From: Chryseobacterium indologenes
GTDB lineage: Bacteria; Bacteroidota; Bacteroidia; Flavobacteriales; Weeksellaceae
Direction of reading: 5' to 3'
Assembly (NCBI RefSeq): GCF_002025665.1
Contig: NZ_CP018786.1
Location: 3,038,001-3,102,000, forward strand
DNA length: 64,000 bases
Positions 26,211 to 34,710 of this stretch are shown piece by piece. The translations under genes were made by a program, and so were the position numbers. The number at the start of each line of letters is the position of its first letter. The stretch's first letter is position 1. Under the pieces are notes generated by a model. That model was given only the letters and a program-made list of their open reading frames with translations. It was not told the origin of the DNA and did no database searches.

Positions 26211-26678
26211 TTATACTGAACCAAAACTTACACCTTCGGCAAGGCTTTTCACAACCATCAGTCCTTTTGTAAAGCCTGTGTTCATATGATCCTGCCATTG
26301 TTTTTCTACCTGAACTTCAGCGTGAAGTTTTGTTTTCCCGCCAAAGTCTATCAGAAAGTATTTCTCAAAACTTCCGTTCCATTCCATGACTTCTTTACTC
26401 TGGGTATCTTCATTTCCCTCTTTATCCACCATTCCCAAGTGTTTAAATACAATCTGGTTAGGCTCATCCAGACTGTCTATGGTTGAAACCATTCCTTCCC
26501 CCTGTGCATTAAGGAAATAGGTTTTACCTCCTACTTTCCAGTCGGATTTCATAACAGATCCTGCCCCGAAATACTTGGTCCATTCACTGTACGTTTCAGG
26601 ATTCCAGAGGATGTCCCATACTTTCTGTAGAGGAGCATCTATTACTGTTTCGTATGATAAAGTTTCCATTTGTTTCAT
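26211..26678 (-). CDS. SRPBCC/AHSA1-family protein
   Basis: 155 residues. YETVIDAPLQKVWDILWNPETYSEWTKYFGAG is the opening helix-grip signature of START/Bet v1-like proteins (alpha-V-W-x-x-h...P-x-x-h-x-x-W). The fold makes a hydrophobic ligand cavity. Start may be 26678 (MKQMETL) or 26669 (METLSYE). Similar in layout to the next gene (26760), suggesting an old duplication. Ligand unknown. Confidence 0.8.
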   Translation of the reverse strand: MKQMETLSYETVIDAPLQKVWDILWNPETYSEWTKYFGAGSVMKSDWKVGGKTYFLNAQGEGMVSTIDSLDEPNQIVFKHLGMVDKEGNEDTQSKEVMEWNGSFEKYFLIDFGGKTKLHAEVQVEKQWQDHMNTGFTKGLMVVKSLAEGVSFGSV

Positions 26679-26690
26679 TTTTTTAAGTGG

Positions 26691-26718
26691 TCATTGTGAG
26701 CAAAGTGAAGCAATCTCA
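26691..26718. repeat. dispersed repeat family A
   Basis: tcattgtgagcaaagtgaagcaatctcaaag between two SRPBCC genes; one of about eight copies in the window. Confidence 0.65.
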
Positions 26719-26759
26719 AAGCTCAAATGATTTTTTGCTTTTAGTTCAAACCGAATTGT

Positions 26760-27188
26760 TTATAACTGATTTTCTGAGAGATGTTTCACAATTGACATTG
26801 CCTTTGGAAATTTCTCTTCAAAAAATTCTTTAAATTCTGCCGGAGTCTGAATTTCCGCTTTCAGTAAAGTTCCGTCTTCGTTCTCCTCAAGAAAGTAAGC
26901 TTCTGTGGCTTCTCCCCAATCCTTAGGCACTTCAATACCGTCATAAATTTCACCCAGATGCAGAAATTTTATTTCTTCATTGGGAATCACTTTTTCTACT
27001 CTGCTGTACATCCCATTGTTCTTAGGATCAAGAAATTTGACAATATTATTTTCTTCCAGCGTTCCTTCATAGAAAGAACCGTCTGTAAATGCTGTAGTCC
27101 ATTGTCTGTAGGTAATATCACCCCAAAGAACACTCCATACTTTTTCAGGTTCAGCATTGATTTCTATTTCGTATGATAATTTTTCCAT
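26760..27188 (-). CDS. SRPBCC-family protein
   Basis: 142 residues beginning MEKLSYEIEINAEPEKVWSVLWGDITYRQWTTAF, the SRPBCC start signature, with GATEAYFLEENEDGTLLKAEI forming the central beta strands. Cytosolic. Paralogue of the preceding gene, from which it is separated by repeat A. No catalytic residues can be assigned. Confidence 0.8.
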   Translation of the reverse strand: MEKLSYEIEINAEPEKVWSVLWGDITYRQWTTAFTDGSFYEGTLEENNIVKFLDPKNNGMYSRVEKVIPNEEIKFLHLGEIYDGIEVPKDWGEATEAYFLEENEDGTLLKAEIQTPAEFKEFFEEKFPKAMSIVKHLSENQL

Positions 27189-27307
27189 ATATTTTTAAGG
27201 TATTTGGTTACAGGTAATTGGGTTGGAGAATTTTAGAGTGAGAGGATTTTGTACAATCACTTCTAATTTCCAACCTTTAAATAGCATCAAACAATACGCC
27301 GAAAAGT

Positions 27308-28174
27308 TTAAGAATTATAAGCATCTTCCAGATCCCGGATGATAATTTTCTGCATTTTCATCATGGCCTGAACTACTTTATATGCTTTTTCCTGATTAGA
27401 ATCATTCATCAGCTGGATGAGCCTCTTAGGTACAATCTGCCAGCTTAGTCCATACTTATCTTTCAGCCAGCCGCACATGCTTTCTCTTCCTCCGTCTGCT
27501 GTAAAAGTATTCCAGTATTTGTCAGTCTGTTCCTGGTCATCTGTCATTACCACCAATGATATTCCTTCATTAAAGTCAAACTGATGATCATAGGAATTAT
27601 CCATACAGAATAAGCTATAATTATCGATTGTAAAATGAGCATGCTGTACATTTTCTGCCGGTTCTGGTATATCATGACCTTCACTGCCTGCGTCATAGGT
27701 TAATATATTCCCGATACTTGAATTGGGAAAAGTTCTGGTATAAAGCTCCATTGCTTCTTTTGCTTTCCCATTATTCTGATGGATAAACATCAGCGTAGGA
27801 ACTATTTTCTGATCACTTGCTTTTTCACCCAGAAACAACTGCCATGTTACTCCGTATTTATCCTGAACCCATCCGTATTTCGGACTCCATGAGTAAGATC
27901 CCAGTTCCATCAAAGCTATTCCGCCATCCAGTAACTGATCCCAGTATTTTTGAACTTCGTCTTCTGTTTCACAGATTACCATAAAAGATATAGAAGCATT
28001 TTTTTTGAATTGCGGGCCTCCATTTAGAAGCATGATTCTTTGTCCAAACAAATCAATGTTCATCACAACAGGAGTATCTGCTGTGATTTCGCCTCCAAAA
28101 ACTTTACAATAAAATTCTGCAGACTGCTTGGCGTCTCCATCATACCAGAGACATGGGAAAATATCGTTATTCAT
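27308..28174 (-). CDS. tandem-domain VOC (PhnB/glyoxalase-like) protein
   Basis: ATG 28174 gives MNNDIFPCLWYDGDAKQSAEFYCKVF and 288 residues; the in-frame extension to 28234 is unlikely. Two 3-demethylubiquinone-methyltransferase/PhnB-type VOC domains occur in a row: residues 1-140, ending in YSWSPKYGWVQDKYGVTWQLFLG, and 145-270, ending in MCGWLKDKYGLSWQIVP. Each has the D-K-Y-G-(V/L)-x-W-Q signature. Metal-dependent chemistry is possible but the substrate is unknown. Confidence 0.85.
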   Translation of the reverse strand: MNNDIFPCLWYDGDAKQSAEFYCKVFGGEITADTPVVMNIDLFGQRIMLLNGGPQFKKNASISFMVICETEDEVQKYWDQLLDGGIALMELGSYSWSPKYGWVQDKYGVTWQLFLGEKASDQKIVPTLMFIHQNNGKAKEAMELYTRTFPNSSIGNILTYDAGSEGHDIPEPAENVQHAHFTIDNYSLFCMDNSYDHQFDFNEGISLVVMTDDQEQTDKYWNTFTADGGRESMCGWLKDKYGLSWQIVPKRLIQLMNDSNQEKAYKVVQAMMKMQKIIIRDLEDAYNS

Positions 28175-28315
28175 AATTTTAAATTTTAACAAGAAAAATG
28201 TATTTATACTTTTAAATTCTCTATACAAAAGCAAAACGGATCTTATGCCTTTACATTGAAACGATACTATTACGCTTTACTGTAAGACACTGCAAGTTTT
28301 CCAGTTGTATATTTA

Positions 28316-28555
28316 TTATGCTTCTTTAAAACAGACCTGATTTTCTTTCATATAATTCTTCAGCTTCATCATCGCATTTTTACCGAAACCATGAAGCTGC
28401 ATGATTTCTTTTTCGGAATAATCTGAAAGTTTTTCCAAAGAATTTATTTTTTCTTTTTCTAAGGCTTTTCTTGCAGGTATTGCAATAACTCCGTAAAGGA
28501 ATTGCTCTGCAGAGTCATAATTAAAAGCATAAATAGAGTTTAAACTCTTTGACAT
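28316..28555 (-). CDS. 79-residue helix-hairpin-helix protein (RNA polymerase alpha-CTD-like)
   Basis: ATG 28555 gives MSKSLNSIYAFNYDSAEQFL; the open frame extends to 28711 but that part lies antisense within the SRPBCC coding region. The C-terminal half, SLEKLSDYSEKEIMQLHGFGKNAMMKLKNYM, is an HhH fold with L-H-G-F-G-K-N-A, as in the alpha C-terminal domain and short HhH proteins; it likely binds DNA or a protein. It sits 34 bp downstream of the SRPBCC gene at 28590, probably in one operon. Confidence 0.7.
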   Translation of the reverse strand: MSKSLNSIYAFNYDSAEQFLYGVIAIPARKALEKEKINSLEKLSDYSEKEIMQLHGFGKNAMMKLKNYMKENQVCFKEA

Positions 28556-28589
28556 GATAACTAGATTGATCATGGCTACAAAAAAATTG

Positions 28590-29003
28590 TTAATGATTCT
28601 CAACATATTTGTGGAAGTTGTTGAGAATAGCATACCAGCCATCTCGCTGCATTTCCACAGAATTTTGTTTTTCCGGATCGAAAATTTCAATGACTTTCGT
28701 TGTATTCTCATCTATTTTATTGAAAACAACTTCTACTTTCCGTCCGTCTTCCATGTGATACTTAATGACCTCATGAGGAACTATCTCATCATATACTCCT
28801 TCAAAATCGAATCCGAAACTTTTGTCTTTCGCTTCCATTCTGTTTTTGAATTTGCCCCCTACGGTAAGGTTATTTTCAGAACTAGGACACTGCCAGGTTT
28901 CATGGGCGAAATTCCATTTCGTGATGTGTTTGGGCTCATTGAAATAATTCCAAACCTTTTCCACCGGTGCTAAAATTGTAATGTCTATTTTAATTGGATC
29001 CAT
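28590..29003 (-). CDS. SRPBCC/AHSA1-family protein
   Basis: 137 residues opening MDPIKIDITILAPVEKVWNYFNEPKHITKW with the family's P-x-x-x-V-W pattern; GWYAILNNFHKYVENH at the end is the usual C-terminal helix (W-x-x-h-L-x-x-L). Probably cotranscribed with the HhH mini-protein gene downstream. Confidence 0.85.
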   Translation of the reverse strand: MDPIKIDITILAPVEKVWNYFNEPKHITKWNFAHETWQCPSSENNLTVGGKFKNRMEAKDKSFGFDFEGVYDEIVPHEVIKYHMEDGRKVEVVFNKIDENTTKVIEIFDPEKQNSVEMQRDGWYAILNNFHKYVENH

Positions 29004-29078
29004 AGTTCTATTTTTTAAGTTTGCATAAAGAGATGCCCATTTTTGGGCAACTCTTCATATAATTAGTTAAATATAAGA

Positions 29079-29510
29079 TTATTTTGCGTATTCGTCATTA
29101 TAGTTCACCATCCAATGAACACCGTATTTATCCTGGAAACACCCGAAATAGTCTCCCCAAAACTGATCTTCGATTGGCATTTCTACATTTCCACCATCAG
29201 AAAGTTCTTTAAAAAGTCTATCTGCTTCACTTTTGGAATCAGGGAAAATAGAAACATAATTGTTGTTTCCTACAGTAAGAGTCTGCCCAAATCCGGGTAC
29301 AATATCTGATGCCATTAAAAGATCACCTCCGATAGGCAGAGCAATGTGCATTACTCTGTTTTTTTCTTCTTCCGAAAGGTTTTCTGTTCCGGGAGCATTT
29401 CCCATTTTATGAATTCCTCCAACGAATTCACCACCGAAAACAGTTTTGTAAAAATTGAACGCTTCTTCTGCTGTTCCATCAAAATTTAGGTATGGATTTA
29501 ATTTAGCCAT
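29079..29510 (-). CDS. VOC-family (PhnB-like) protein
   Basis: 143 residues. MAKLNPYLNFDGTAEEAFNFYKTVFGGEF opens the fold and FGCFQDKYGVHWMVNYN closes it, typical of PhnB-like proteins of the vicinal oxygen chelate superfamily. One domain, so it would act as a homodimer. Substrate unknown. Confidence 0.85.
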   Translation of the reverse strand: MAKLNPYLNFDGTAEEAFNFYKTVFGGEFVGGIHKMGNAPGTENLSEEEKNRVMHIALPIGGDLLMASDIVPGFGQTLTVGNNNYVSIFPDSKSEADRLFKELSDGGNVEMPIEDQFWGDYFGCFQDKYGVHWMVNYNDEYAK

Positions 29511-29599
29511 GATTTTTAATTTTAAAGTTATTATTATAAGATATTGTTTCTACTGTTGATCCATTAAGAATTAATTAATTTACTATGAATAAAAAATAC

Positions 29600-30379
29600 T
29601 TAATGGTTTAAAAATTTCGCCACTTCTCTGACGGTAAAGTCTATTAGATTGGTATCCAGACTTCCGTCAAAATCCGGCATCATATAAGTGCCATGAGTGG
29701 CAGGAAGAATCATTAATCGTGAACCTTTTACCAGCCTCCACATTGCTGCAGTATGTTCCGGCTTCATCACATCCTGATCTCCACTGATAAATAATGTGGG
29801 TGACTTTATAGACGTCAGCACCTCATCATCCCAATCTTCAAACGTTTGCATCCTTGTGCAGTCTTTCTCAAAAAGGTTTTCCAGTTTTGAAAAATCCGGA
29901 TTGAGATTTAAAAAATTAATTTTAAAAGTTTCTGGCATTGATTCGAAAGTGGCTTCCTGCATGCCTTCAAAAAAGCCATCTATCATTCCACTTCTTTTAT
30001 AAAAAGCTGAAGCAATGACCAATTTTTCAACTATTCCCGGATGACGATGGCCAATCTGCATTACGGTACTTCCTCCGTTGCTAAATCCCCAAAATGAAGC
30101 TTTCCCGATAGTAAGTTCTGCTAGAATTCCGGCTACATCATCAGCATCCTGTTCAAATGTTTCTGGAATATCCCGATGCTCACTTCTTCCGTGATTTTGT
30201 AAATCGATTCCTATCAACTGAAATTGGTCAGCCATTCTTTCAATGACTTCTTTAAAATCATAGAGCATGGAAGAGCCACCGCCATGGATCAATACCAAAG
30301 GCTTTCCTGATCCATAGATCTCGTAATACAATTGGATTCCGTTGACTTTTTTATAGCCTTTTTCTATTGGATTCATCAT
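29600..30379 (-). CDS. alpha/beta hydrolase
   Basis: 259 residues, no signal peptide. Oxyanion region VLIHGGGSSM, nucleophile elbow ASFWGFSNGGSTVMQI (Ser), acid in FISGDQDVMKPEH and His in LPATHGTYMM. The full catalytic triad is present. It begins at 30379 (ATGATGAATCC), with its start touching the stop of the DinB gene, so the two are translationally coupled. Substrate unknown. Confidence 0.88.
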   Translation of the reverse strand: MMNPIEKGYKKVNGIQLYYEIYGSGKPLVLIHGGGSSMLYDFKEVIERMADQFQLIGIDLQNHGRSEHRDIPETFEQDADDVAGILAELTIGKASFWGFSNGGSTVMQIGHRHPGIVEKLVIASAFYKRSGMIDGFFEGMQEATFESMPETFKINFLNLNPDFSKLENLFEKDCTRMQTFEDWDDEVLTSIKSPTLFISGDQDVMKPEHTAAMWRLVKGSRLMILPATHGTYMMPDFDGSLDTNLIDFTVREVAKFLNH

Positions 30380-30903
30380 TAATATTTAAGATTTTCATCC
30401 ACATCATACTTCATTCCCGGATAATCTAAAATTCTGCGCATTAAACCTATCTGTCCGCATAAATAGTCTTCACGGCCGATACACATTCCGACAAAATTGA
30501 GTTTTGTTTCTTTAATGAAAGGGATATTCATTCCTATTTCAAATATTTCATCCAGTTCTTCATCGGTTACTTCATAAAGTTTTTCATATACTTTAGCAGA
30601 AATTGAGTGAAAATTTTCTTTCAATTCAGCCAGCGTTGGATATTTAAAGCTTTCATCCAGTGCTTTTCCCTGGAAAAATAAATCGCTGTAAGGATCTTCG
30701 TCCCGAAGCCCAAGTACCCAGCCTAATCCATAGCGCATGTTGATAAAGTTTCCTGCCATCCATACGATGTGATTGGTTTTATTTTCAATTCTTTTCAAGG
30801 CGTCTTCTTCCGAAATACCGTCCAAAACATTCATAAAGCTCTGGGAATGCATTCTGTAAGCCGGAATGACGAGTTCCATTTTTTTTGATTTTGGTGTGTT
30901 CAT
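30379..30903 (-). CDS. DinB-like protein
   Basis: 174 residues predicted as a four-helix bundle: AYRMHSQSFMNVLDGISEEDALKRIENKTNHIVWMAGNFINMRYGLGWVLG, then a C-terminal helix with CIGREDYLCGQIGLMRRILDYPG. The HIVWMAGN motif and the final G-Q-x-G-x-x-R-R match DinB/YfiT-like proteins, several of which are metal-dependent thiol transferases; here the last metal ligand position appears not to be His (YLCGQIG rather than YHxGQ). Coupled to the hydrolase gene. Confidence 0.75.
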   Translation of the reverse strand: MNTPKSKKMELVIPAYRMHSQSFMNVLDGISEEDALKRIENKTNHIVWMAGNFINMRYGLGWVLGLRDEDPYSDLFFQGKALDESFKYPTLAELKENFHSISAKVYEKLYEVTDEELDEIFEIGMNIPFIKETKLNFVGMCIGREDYLCGQIGLMRRILDYPGMKYDVDENLKY

Positions 30904-30951
30904 TTTTAATTATAGATTAGAAGTTAGAAATTAAAGGTTAGAATTTTGGAG

Positions 30952-31093
30952 AAACGCAAAGGCGCTAAGAGTTTTACAAACCATGCGTTTTTAAGGCGCG
31001 GGGATTTTATCTTCGATAAAATTGACTGTTCTAAAAATGTAATACTAAATATGTCAGCGATGTACTTGTCATTCCGAGCAAAGCAAGGAATCT
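30952..31093. repeat. composite repeat B-A'
   Basis: Family B at 30952-31024 (aaacgcaaaggcgctaagag, later ttaaggcgcgg, ending attttatc-ttc-gataaaat) followed by a degenerate family A copy at 31069-31093 (tcattccgagcaaag then caaggaatct). Same order as in the copies at 15.4 and 62.0 kb. Confidence 0.75.
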
Positions 31094-31105
31094 AAAAATA
31101 ACATG

Positions 31106-31567
31106 CTATTTTATTGCTCCAGGTTTTCCTAAAATTCTTCGGAGATAGCCCAACTGTCCGCTGTGATAGATTTCATGAAGGCTTAGCGTTGATATATCTT
31201 TAACCATTTCAGATTGAAAATGCTCAAGATTACTAAGTTTTGCTTCCAGCTTATCCTGAGATTGTTTCAGATAAGATTTTAAATCTTCAAAGTTGACTAA
31301 TTCATCTTTTCGATCTAAAGGCATTTCTCCTCTGTTATAGAAAGAAAATTTTTCACTGTCCCAGACAGATTCTTCTCCTAAAATATTCAATAAAGGATTT
31401 CTGATTTGGATCAAATGCCCCAGAATCCAGTTCATACAATTGGCTTCACCATTGGGAAAAATCATAGATTCTTCGTGGGTAATACCATCTATATTCAACG
31501 TAATCACATAATAGTTACTGGTTACCTGATTTTTTATGATTTCTATATCGTTTGACTGTGTTTCCAT
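31106..31567 (-). CDS. DinB-family protein
   Basis: 153 residues. NCMNWILGHLIQIRNPLL carries the first conserved His, and TLSLHEIYHSGQLGYLRRILGKPG carries the H-x-x-x-H-x-G-Q-x-G-x-x-R-R signature, so all three metal-binding histidines expected of active DinB proteins seem present. That contrasts with the neighbour at 30379. Likely a metal-dependent thiol transferase or stress protein; partner thiol unknown. Confidence 0.85.
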   Translation of the reverse strand: METQSNDIEIIKNQVTSNYYVITLNIDGITHEESMIFPNGEANCMNWILGHLIQIRNPLLNILGEESVWDSEKFSFYNRGEMPLDRKDELVNFEDLKSYLKQSQDKLEAKLSNLEHFQSEMVKDISTLSLHEIYHSGQLGYLRRILGKPGAIK

Positions 31568-31596
31568 TGGATGTATATATTTGTGATTTGAGCAGA

Positions 31597-32007
31597 CTAT
31601 TCAGCAGGGATCTGAGAGACATCTCCATGCATTACTTCCCACTGATGGCCATTGATATCCGCAAAACTGCTTTGATACATCCATCCGTAATCTACGGGTT
31701 CACTGTATTTTGAACCTCCGTTTTCGATGGCTGTTTTTACCATACTATCTACTTCATCCCGGCTGTTTGCCCCGATGGCAAGAAGTACCTGAGTAGTATC
31801 TCCTTTTGCAAAAGGTCTGTTGGTAAAGGTTTGGAAAAACTCTTCTTTGAGAAACATCGTGTAAATATGATTTTCTTTCATCACTACACATATTGCTTTA
31901 TCATCTGAAAACTGTTCATTAATAGAAAAGCCAAGCTTTGTCCAGAATTCTCTAGTTTTTTGAACGTCTTTTACGGGTAAATTGACGTAAATATCGGTAA
32001 TGTTCAT
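31597..32007 (-). CDS. VOC-family (glyoxalase-like) protein, tandem copy 1
   Basis: 136 residues. MNITDIYVNLPVKDVQKTREFWTKLGFSIN opens and MYQSSFADINGHQWEVMHGDVSQIP closes the VOC fold. It is closely similar to the gene immediately upstream (32105-32512), from which it differs mainly at the C-terminus. A tandem duplication is clear. Similar to lactoylglutathione-lyase-like proteins of unknown substrate. Confidence 0.85.
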   Translation of the reverse strand: MNITDIYVNLPVKDVQKTREFWTKLGFSINEQFSDDKAICVVMKENHIYTMFLKEEFFQTFTNRPFAKGDTTQVLLAIGANSRDEVDSMVKTAIENGGSKYSEPVDYGWMYQSSFADINGHQWEVMHGDVSQIPAE

Positions 32008-32104
32008 TTTGTAAATTTTAGTGGTGATTGTTATCCAAAATTACCAGAATATGGTAAGATTATGCTTGCCATAGGACAAGATTTGATTTTAATTTGATCT
32101 GAAA

Positions 32105-32512
32105 TTATTCTGTCGGCATTTGAGACAGATCAGCAAAAGTAATATTCCAGCCGTGTCCCTCCAGATCCCAGAAAGAATTCTGGTACATCCACCCGTAGTC
32201 CTGAGGCTCTTCATGTTGCCACGCTCCGTTCTCTACAGCGGTATTTACTATTGCATCCACTTCTTCACGACTGTTTAAGCCTACTGCTACAAGAACCTGA
32301 CTGGTATTTTCTTTGGCAACAGGTTTATTGGTGAAGGTCATAAAATAATCTTCCTGCAGAAACATAGCATAGATGGTATCATTCAAAACAACACAGGTTG
32401 CTTTATCATCAGAGAATTGTTCATTGATAGAAAAACCTACCTTAGTCCAGAATTCTTTTGTTTTCTGTACATCTTTCACCGGAAGGTTCACATAAATTTG
32501 ATTGATTTTCAT
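32105..32512 (-). CDS. VOC-family (glyoxalase-like) protein, tandem copy 2
   Basis: ATG 32512 gives MKINQIYVNLPVKDVQKTKEFW and 135 residues; a start at 32545 would add an unaligned prefix. Shares long stretches with copy 1 (PVKDVQKT, EFWTK, GFSINEQFSDDKA, DYGWMYQ), and ends FWDLEGHGWNITFADLSQMPTE. The Crp-like regulator gene is next upstream on the same strand and may control both. Confidence 0.85.
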   Translation of the reverse strand: MKINQIYVNLPVKDVQKTKEFWTKVGFSINEQFSDDKATCVVLNDTIYAMFLQEDYFMTFTNKPVAKENTSQVLVAVGLNSREEVDAIVNTAVENGAWQHEEPQDYGWMYQNSFWDLEGHGWNITFADLSQMPTE

Positions 32513-32589
32513 TTTTTGTAATTTTAGTGTTAAACTGTAATCCAAAATTACCGAGGTGCAATGAAAATCTACTTGTCATAGGGCAAGAT

Positions 32590-33189
32590 TTAAATTTTCT
32601 TAGGATGGGAAACGATTTCCTTACGGATACGGCTTAAAGAAGTGTCTGTAACTCCCAGATAGGAAGCAATTTGTTTCAAGGGTGCAAATTGGATGACTTT
32701 AGATTTCTGCTCAAGCAAATTAAGGTATCTTCTGGTGGCAGAAAGGGTAAACATCTCTACAGATCTTTGTTTATAGGCAAAAAGTTCCTGAGACATCCAC
32801 GATCTTCCCCATTCTCTGAGGTTTGGAATTTTATGGAACAGCTCCTGGAAAGTGTCATAATCCAGTCTCCAGCATTCACAGTCTGTAATACAAACGATAT
32901 TTTCCTGAGAGGGAACTCTCTGAAACATTGACAAGACCTCAATAATCACTTCATTCTCTACAAAAAAATGAGTGGTTACTTCGTTTCCGTTGAAATCATT
33001 CACATAGGAACGCGCCAATCCACTTTCAAGAATATAATATTCATTGGCCGTTTTTCCTTCTTCAAGAATGAAATCACCTTTCTGGAAAGATGTTTTTTCA
33101 TGAGCCTGAAATATTTCAGCAAGCTCTTCCGGGAAAAAAAAGGGGAAATCATAGCAGGTTTCTAAAGCTTTATTGGTCATTGGTGTCAT
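32590..33189 (-). CDS. Crp/Fnr-family transcriptional regulator
   Basis: 199 residues. A cyclic-nucleotide-binding-like domain (GDFILEEGKTANEYYILESGLARSYV) is followed by a connecting helix and a helix-turn-helix (PLKQIASYLGVTDTSLSRIRKEI). It lacks the Fnr cysteine cluster and the exact cAMP-contact motif, like many Bacteroidota Crp-type proteins. It lies just upstream of two VOC genes on the same strand and may regulate this cluster. A second such regulator is at 38378. Confidence 0.88.
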   Translation of the reverse strand: MTPMTNKALETCYDFPFFFPEELAEIFQAHEKTSFQKGDFILEEGKTANEYYILESGLARSYVNDFNGNEVTTHFFVENEVIIEVLSMFQRVPSQENIVCITDCECWRLDYDTFQELFHKIPNLREWGRSWMSQELFAYKQRSVEMFTLSATRRYLNLLEQKSKVIQFAPLKQIASYLGVTDTSLSRIRKEIVSHPKKI

Positions 33190-33335
33190 TTTTTTAAGTC
33201 TTTAAAAGTAAAATTTTTAATTGAATTAAAAGTAAAAAACATTAAACAAAGAATATAATATCTTTATAAAAAGCCATGTATTACACTATAATAAATACTA
33301 CTTTAAGACCAAATATTTTTAAACAGTCATTTTAA

Positions 33336-33390
33336 AACCACCCCGTCAAAAATTCTTTGAATTCTTGCCACCCTTCCGGAGGATGGGAAT
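33336..33390. repeat. dispersed repeat family C
   Basis: aaccaccccgtcaaaaattc, then tttgaattcttgccaccc and a final C/G hairpin (ccttccggaggatggg). Copies at 42187-42241 and 48652-48706. Two internal palindromes: aaaattc-ttt-gaatttt-like and cccctcc/ggagggg-like. Confidence 0.8.
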
Positions 33391-33435
33391 GGTAAAACAT
33401 TTAGTCGACGGTAATAGAATGATAAAACTTTTGCT

Positions 33436-34647
33436 TTAAAATAAAGAAAGCTGGATCGCTTTTGGAGGATTAGGTTTCTGGGCATCTCCAAATACGGTTT
33501 TTCCACCTAAACGCCATGAGTTTTGTCTTTCTTCTTCAATGACCTGCTGGATATCAAAATCCGGAGTGAAATCCTTTTCTGCTTCAGCTACGATCTGATG
33601 AAGCTTATTTAAAGAGTTTAATTTATCAGAATTTCCCAGTTTGGACTTTTCTATTCCTTTTCTGAGAATGCTGATACTTTCATCATAAGTATTAATCGGA
33701 ACAGGGAAAGGATGTCCGTCTTTACCGCCATGAGCAAAGGAAAACCTTGCCGGATCAGCAAATCTTGAAGGCGCTCCGTGAATCACTTCACTTACCAAAG
33801 CTAATGACTGCATGGTTCTTGGTCCTACTCCTTCCAACATCAGCAAGTCTTCAAAATTCTGAGGCTGCTGTTCTCTGGTAACGTATAAAAGTGCTCCCAA
33901 TCGTTTCAAATCTACATCAGAAGCCTGAACATCATGATGAGCAGGAAGAATCAGTCTTGCAAAATCCTTCATAATCTCAGCCGAATCGGTATGGGAAATA
34001 TCCAGAATGCCTTTTCTGTTTTCTGAAGCTTCGGTATCAGTAAGGTTAAGAATTCGACCTCTTGAAATTCCATTGATTCCTGTGTGAGGTTTTTCTACAA
34101 ATGAAGTGATGTTTTCGGAATGCCAGTGATATCTTCTTGCTGTTCCATCAGATTCATGCATTCCCTGTTGAATGACGCTCCAGTTTCCGTTATCTGACAG
34201 AATAAAATTGTGCAGATATAGTTGATAACCATCCTGAATGGCTGTATTATCTACTTTTGCAGAAAGTTTGCTGGCTCTTACAAGATCTGTCCCGTTCAAT
34301 CCGGTTTTATCTGCAATCCTGATCAGTTCTGATGGAGTCTCACGGGAGAATTTCCCTTTTCCACCACAGATATAAAGTCCCAGAGATTGTGAATTAGGGT
34401 TAATAGAACGTTTCAATGCTCCCATAACGGAAGTGGTAATTCCTGAAGAATGCCAGTCCATCCCCATCACCGCACCAAAACTTTGAAACCAGAATGGATC
34501 TGCTAATCGACGCAAAACCTCATCTTTACCGTAATCCATCAGAATAACTTCAATAATGGACAGTCCCAGAACAGACATACGCTCATACAACCATGGCGGT
34601 ACTTTGCCATAGTGAAGAGGTAAATCTGCTGTTCCTGAACGTTTCAT
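33436..34647 (-). CDS. DUF763 protein with C-terminal sliding-clamp-binding motif
   Basis: 403 residues, cytosolic. MKRSGTADLPLHYGKVPPWL and the central region with ARRYHWHSEN, then PTH..GISRG and PAHHDVQASDVDLKRLG, match DUF763 as recalled; an HhH-like stretch LLMLEGVGPRTMQSLALVSEVIHG suggests DNA binding. The last five residues are QLSLF, the consensus bacterial beta-clamp-binding pentapeptide QL(S/D)LF. Conserved His/Asp in HHDVQASD suggest a metal site. A role in replication-linked DNA processing is inferred. The next gene upstream is the Tet(X)-like monooxygenase. Confidence 0.85.
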   Translation of the reverse strand: MKRSGTADLPLHYGKVPPWLYERMSVLGLSIIEVILMDYGKDEVLRRLADPFWFQSFGAVMGMDWHSSGITTSVMGALKRSINPNSQSLGLYICGGKGKFSRETPSELIRIADKTGLNGTDLVRASKLSAKVDNTAIQDGYQLYLHNFILSDNGNWSVIQQGMHESDGTARRYHWHSENITSFVEKPHTGINGISRGRILNLTDTEASENRKGILDISHTDSAEIMKDFARLILPAHHDVQASDVDLKRLGALLYVTREQQPQNFEDLLMLEGVGPRTMQSLALVSEVIHGAPSRFADPARFSFAHGGKDGHPFPVPINTYDESISILRKGIEKSKLGNSDKLNSLNKLHQIVAEAEKDFTPDFDIQQVIEEERQNSWRLGGKTVFGDAQKPNPPKAIQLSLF

Positions 34648-34710
34648 TCTATTATTAAAATGTAAAGGTAAGTTTTATTCCCCTTATTTTTTAATGATCC
34701 GAATCATTAA

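Noticed and set aside
28556..28711. N-terminal extension of the HhH frame
   Set aside because: It lies antisense within the SRPBCC coding region; MSKSLNS at 28555 is the natural start.
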